DNA of 64,000 nt from Klebsormidium nitens (Eukaryota; Streptophyta; Klebsormidiophyceae; Klebsormidiales; Klebsormidiaceae), in the NCBI GenBank assembly GCA_000708835.1, contig DF237093.1:103796-167795 (forward strand), written 5' to 3'. Shown piece after piece: positions 59,301 to 64,000 of the stretch; positions within the stretch are counted from its first letter, which is position 1; each line of letters opens with the position of its first letter. The notes below the pieces were generated by a model. That model was not told the DNA's origin, did no database searches, and saw nothing but the letters and a program-made list of their open reading frames with translations. Both the position numbers and the translations under genes were made by a program.

Positions 59301-62300
59301 TCTGTTGATTGCTGAAACAAATCGAACGTTATCCCGAACGAACTCCCATTCTCGAAGATGGGCGCAATCGACCCGAGAACTCAGAAAAGAACATTGTTCG
59401 AGCAGAAGACATCACCTACTGATACTGCTGCTCTTTGGGTCCCAGCGAAATCATCAGCGATGGACAAGCCAACACGCGGCTCAATGAAAACAGAGGTTTT
59501 ATGTCCGGAGGCAGATTGGTGAGACCGGAATGGACCGTGCACACTTGGGTGCTCAGCACCAGAGCTGTCTGACTAAAGCTGATACAACGATACTAGCCGG
59601 CAACCTCGACGTTTTGCACTGCTTCCAGAGGTGCTTGCCTACTTAAGCTAAGCTCGCTTGTGTCAAGACTCCGCCGCATTGACAATCGAGCAGACCAGTA
59701 CGTCTCTTAACGTTTGACAGGTTTCACATAGGTGAGGAGGAGGCACCTCTAACGACGGTCGACGATGCTTCAGCAATAAACTGCCTCGGACGCAACTGCG
59801 ACAGCTTTGCGTCTGTTGAACTGAAATGATTAGAAGCGCTGCGTTGCCGATCTATGGCAAGACTCGCACACTACGCGGTCCTGGATAAGGTAGCAACGTA
59901 GGCTTACCTGAAGTCCGATGACCACACAATTGCCGTTTGCCAGGGCATCCTTAGCCTCAGCAACAACTGTCGGTACTTTCAGGGAGATGCATAGCATCTT
60001 GAAGAACCTCTGCAAGGGAGCAATAACATGTTTTCTATTCCCAAGTTATCAAAGCTGTGTGGTCGAGTTGGATTCGTCAAGGTATGCACGTCCATCCAGA
60101 CTCCAGAAGCAAAGAGCAGACTTCTGTAGAGCCGGGCCTGGACCGTTTACATGGTCAGCATCTCAGAAACGATAACTTTGATAGAGCGTCCGCTGTTCAT
60201 TCTTGACGCGTCCTGCTCTTACCTGCTGACAGGACCAGAACGTTCGAGAGAGGTCCCTGACCGGGGCCTTGGTAAGGTTCAAGGCGAGAGCGAGATCTTC
60301 ACGGAGCTTGCTCCACAGCCTTACAGCGTCATCGTACACTTGCATCTGCAGGACAAATAAATGATAAGGCAGCCGGAAATACAAGCAAAAGCATGGACGA
60401 TTCCAGACAGCATAGAGATGATCCCGACCTGTGGCAGAGGAGGGTACAAAAAGATGCTTACTGTCTACGAAACATGTTGGTGGACAGCGCAACATACAGC
60501 AAGATGCAAGACAAACTTTTTAAAGAACGTTGCGCCTGATGACTTTACCTGATGTTCTGAAAGCTTGCACTCGAGCTCTAGGAACTCGGCTTGCTTGAAG
60601 CTCAACCCCCGAGATACATAGAAGCCTGGAGAGAATCGGAAGGGTCTGAAGCAACGGGCATGGGTCATGGATTTGCAGATGGGATCGCGGGGTGCCAATA
60701 ATAGTTTTCACAAATTATGCAGCAAAACACCTGAGTCGTGGAATTTGGACTAAACTTGAATCCGCAACGTTTCTGTTACAATCGTCACTTTCCTAAGATG
60801 AACACGTCAAGCTGAAATATCCATATTCTCCACCAGAAGTTATAAACCATGTACCCGTTCAAGTTCAAGCACAAAAGCTGGCTCACCGGACGCTTTCATT
60901 TCCATGGCCAGCATCTCCAGAAACCCAAGCCCTCTCTTCTTCATGCTCTCCACGAAGTACTCGAAGTCCTTGAACGGCGTCCCAGGACCCCTGCAGAGAA
61001 GTTTTTTATGTACATGTGAATCGCCCCTTCGGTTCGTTTCCGCAGGTCGTGTCACATGCTGACCGCAGGTGGTGCCGAAAGCAAGCAATCTACAAGTCGA
61101 AAACGCAGACAGCTTCACAATATTTGCGCTCAAGAAAAGCAGAACAAACAAGCTCAGCATCTCACCAAAGGCCCATCCGCGTCATGTATGCGCAATGACC
61201 AATCTCACTCACGCCCGTCGCGCTGCAATATACAACCCTAGGAAGCGTAGAACGAAGTAAGAGATTTGACATCACAAAAACTCGCAATATGCAGATTTGA
61301 AAGCGGACAAGGTACGTCGTCTATGAATACAGAAATGACACAGGACCAAGAGAAGAGCCAATGACACGAGGTCTACTTGCTGAGCTTCAAATGCTATATC
61401 ATCGGCAATTCAATCAATAAGACCTCCACGAATCTGCTTTGCACTATGCAAACGAATGCACGAGTCTCTCTTTGCACAAGCTCACCTGGCTTTTGGAAGA
61501 AGCTCCTGAATTTGGATGACAGTAACAGACACCTTGCTGCTGGCCCCCTCCTTACCCACGACAAAGTTCTTGGATTTGTGAGCTGCAGAACAGCTAACAT
61601 GTTATCAGAACTTCCGAAGATTGCAATCGAACCCAATAGGCTGTCGCCGATGAGTGGAGGTACCTTCAAAACATGACTTACGAAAGCGTTCTTTATATCG
61701 CAAGAGTACTTCCTCATCTTTCTCCTGGTCGCAGGCAATGAGGTCTTCTTGAACTCTTTCACAGACTGCACCAGGTAAGCAACTCTAAAGCTGAAGTTGG
61801 AGCAAATGAACATGGAGTTGCTGATACCGGCGGGAGAACTTACCTTCATCGAAGATCAGGACTCCATCAAAACTCTCACCACCACACCAAGCTACCAGTT
61901 GATCGAGCCTTTTTCCCTTCTTGTTTGTAGAAACAAGGGTTGAATATGTGGTAAAGAGAACACCTGCAGCAGTTTTGGAATTCCCCCCGTCAGAAAACCT
62001 GCGATACGGTTATGGCTTTACTTGGGGAGGGAACTTCGTCAGCTCTCGGGTCACATGCTGTGCATGCTTGTAACCATGGCAGTCACCACAAGAACTTTCC
62101 CACTCACACGCTTCATCACACCACCGATACTTGCTAACTGCAACCGTACAGGGGGCATGAATACCAAAAGCATCCAACACTGTTTTTGCGTACACAAAAT
62201 GGAAAGAGAGGCCTTGCCTTCTTGGAAATCTTTGCTGAGACCAGTAGCCTTCATTTCCCGGTCCAAGGACTGCAGATTCCTGATCACATTCACGTGGCAG

Positions 62301-63542
62301 TCTATATCCCGTAGATCCCTTTCAGCATCAAGGCTCAGGTCCTGTACAAGGAGCAAGGGGAAACGTCAGCCTTCAAAACCGGATAAGCTTTTCGAAGGCT
62401 CAAAAGTCAGTCAAGCAATGCTAGACGTAGTCCGAGAGATGACAAAGGAGAGCCACAACAAAAAGGCTACTTCTTTTTTCAGAGAGTTGATCCTAAGCAC
62501 GCTCTCCTTGAAGCCAGACTCAGAATGACCGACGAGCCTGTAGAGTACTTGCCTCCGATGTTGACACCCATACATGCTTCCTCCGGCCCCTTGCAAAAGA
62601 ATCCAGAATGATACCTGAGCACTGTCGTCCCTTTCCAACCTGTCAGAAAACAGAGTATATAGATCTCAAAGAGGGCACACAGGCGCCGCCTTTCGTCTTG
62701 AAAGCCCGCAAGTGCTCTGACTGTCTCTCCATGTAACCACATATTTTTTGATCGATACGAAACGAGTCCGGAACCACCGGTGGCATAATGATTTGATACT
62801 GACTTGCAGGGTCTACTACCTCACCCACTGAGTGTAGAAGCACAACAGGTTTTGAGCTTCAGATGAAATGCAGAAACAAGGGCGTTTCTAAACACAGGCC
62901 CAAACATCAAAAAGTCTTCTTGACTCATGTTGGGCTCTTTTTCTCTCAGGGGAGATCCAAAGAACTGTACAGATATGCGCACGAACACATACCCCTGTCG
63001 AATCACCGATATAGAATCCTTGCCGGCTCCCATTGGGGAGGATGCTTGTGTGTGCCTGGCAAGCGTACATAACACCTGCACAAAAGCATGCATTGCAATT
63101 TTCGGGGGCACCATGTCAAGAAGACCCTGCGGTGAAACACATCTTGATAGTTGCTCTGGATTAAGCACGTCTTGGTTGTGACAATCTGGGCTCTCAACGA
63201 CATACTAAGAATGAGCTTACCTTCCAGCTGGAGTTTGCTCAGCTTGCCTCCCTCCACGATTGCTGAAGGCAGCGAATCGAAGAGAGGAAAGCGAGATGGT
63301 GGCAGAGGGATGGCAGCCAGACTAGCTGCTTCAGCAATGTCCCCTGGGTGATCTAAACCTTTGGATTGGCTCCTACACACATAAGCTGCAAAAACCTCCT
63401 TGGAAACTTCTTCTGCAAAGGAGTCATCCCCTTCCAACTCTTGCGACTCTGCATCTCGTCTTCTTGCCTCCGGCAAACTTCCACCAGGGTTTTTGACATT
63501 TCGACCACCGGGCTGAGCGGCAGCCTGCGAAACCCTCAACAT
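53339..63542 (-). CDS. SBNO: Strawberry notch / FORGETTER1-like SF2 helicase-family protein
   Basis: Nuclear helicase-like regulator; animal SBNO proteins and Arabidopsis FORGETTER1 act with chromatin and transcription factors. Twenty-one exons: 63542-63221, 63075-62993, 62639-62553, 62341-62218, 61963-61844, 61582-61486, 61237-61166, 60990-60887, 60625-60549, 60345-60223, 60009-59908, 59117-58710, 58299-58034, 57740-57572, 57239-56769, 56320-56061, 55720-55538, 55009-54864, 54500-54276, 53997-53807, 53530-53339; phases agree, 1273 aa. Key motifs: Walker A GDSTGVGKGR (131-140, split by an intron), [14 protein letters not shown] (244-247), [87 protein letters not shown]. No PHD finger is seen between the helicase lobes. 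The start is uncertain; further 5' exons may exist. Confidence 0.9.
59096..59284. repeat. 28-bp direct repeat copying an exon start and its splice acceptor
   Basis: 59096-59123 spans the acceptor CAG and first 22 bases of exon 12 of the strawberry notch-like gene. An identical 28-bp copy lies 161 bp upstream in the intron at 59257-59284. Confidence 0.85.
59195..59644. repeat. 43-bp imperfect direct repeat within the same intron
   Basis: 59195-59237 and 59602-59644 match at 37 of 43 positions (AACTTCGACGTCTTGCACTG versus AACCTCGACGTTTTGCACTG, and continuing). Both lie between exons 11 and 12 of the strawberry notch-like gene, indicating local duplication in this intron. Confidence 0.8.
61682..61765 (-). 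other. Candidate 84-nt cassette exon inside the DEAH box
   Basis: Between the exons encoding DE and AH of the strawberry notch-like gene lies an open 84-nt segment flanked by an acceptor (TGGTGCAG) and a strong donor (GTAAGT). It is phase 1 at both ends, so it could be included or skipped without shifting the frame. Its 28 codons are highly charged ([20 protein letters not shown]). Skipping gives the expected DEAHKSKN. Confidence 0.45.
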
Positions 63543-64000
63543 TTTGACCAACGCAAATCAGCGTGTCTTACAGCAGATTTTCTCGAATCTTCAGCATAGG
63601 CGCACGCTTGAGTTTCTTACTGGACGCATCACTTCTCTACTCATTAGCAAGGGTTTCCGGCCGCTCAGCTTGTTGCTGGCTACTGACCACTCCAAAATTA
63701 GACAGCACTCCTGCCCTTCTTTGGGCTTCTTATGCGTCACAAAGGCAGCCACAGAGTTGGGCTGTTCCAGCTCAGCTCAAACTGGTGCCAGCACCGGTGC
63801 AGCAGCTGTTCCACCTCGGCCAATTGCAAGGCAGCTGTTCTGTGGTCCTTCCTTGTGTGTGGCTCCCTGAATCCTGACCTGCTCAGGCTGCCTGCATGTC
63901 TCTGCTCAGGGAACTTGAAGGGAGTTTGACAGTTTGTAATGCAAGACCAGAGCTTGGTCCCAGGTTACACTTTGCCGGTCCGACGTAACATCAACCAGCG
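63543..64000. other. Upstream of strawberry notch-like gene, right window edge
   Basis: No coding exon could be assigned with confidence. Family members carry several hundred extra N-terminal residues, so 5' exons may lie here or beyond the window. A possible acceptor (TTTCGCAG) sits just inside the assigned first exon. Confidence 0.35.

Noticed and set aside
62643-62843. Minus-strand open frame between strawberry notch exons 2 and 3
   Set aside because: Splicing from 62993 to 62639 directly restores the Walker A motif; this frame lies wholly within that intron.
1-64000. Search for a prokaryote-type defence, toxin-antitoxin, CRISPR or biosynthetic cluster
   Set aside because: The window is intron-rich eukaryotic nuclear DNA with unrelated housekeeping genes; nothing resembled a clustered system or viral insertion.

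Overview
This window is nuclear DNA from a photosynthetic eukaryote, most likely a streptophyte green alga or an early-diverging land plant. Genes are split into many short exons with GT-AG (a few GC-AG) introns. The gene set is plant-like: an IRX10-type GT47 glycosyltransferase, a plastid-type PHT4 anion transporter, a DEG14-like protease and a GRXS17-like glutaredoxin. A Klebsormidium-like alga would fit base composition and gene style, but that is inference. I see no operons, phage, IS elements, CRISPR arrays, rRNA or convincing tRNA.

Layout. 1-690: GC-rich minisatellite. 1688-7873 (-): GT47 exostosin/IRX10-like type II membrane protein. 9560-14156 (+): PHT4/SLC17-like MFS transporter with an unusually long central loop. 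15435-16600 and 18593-19758 (-): two F-box/LRR-like paralogues, separated by a decayed copy of the transporter's loop exon (17150-17495). 21259-26650 (-): DEG14/HtrA2-like serine protease, 13 exons. 27157-33133 (+): oligopeptidase B-like S9 peptidase, 9 exons, head to head with the protease. 33951-34973 (+): frameshifted F-box copy. 36160-37270 (-): broken copy of the TCF25 3' exons. 38860-39870 (+): intact F-box copy. 41086-46181 (-): full TCF25/RQC1 gene. 46683-48540 (+): Trx-Grx-Grx monothiol glutaredoxin, head to head with TCF25. 50435-51547 (-): protein with half a MYND finger. 53339-63542 (-): 21-exon strawberry notch/FORGETTER1-like helicase whose 5' end may lie further right.

Exon models were built by hand from splice sites, frame continuity and family resemblance. 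For the multi-exon genes every junction keeps phase and total length is divisible by three. No transcript evidence was available.

The main structural story is two separate tandem segmental duplications of the same shape. In each, an F-box gene was copied together with the 3' part of its neighbour (the PHT4 transporter in one, TCF25 in the other). This left one intact neighbour, one broken neighbour fragment and two F-box paralogues. Other points of interest are a possible 28-codon cassette exon that would split the DEAH box of the strawberry notch helicase, three GC-AG introns in two genes, a restored CxxC site in the glutaredoxin's thioredoxin domain, and two head-to-head gene pairs about 500 bp apart. 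I did not find a clearly undescribed multi-gene system.
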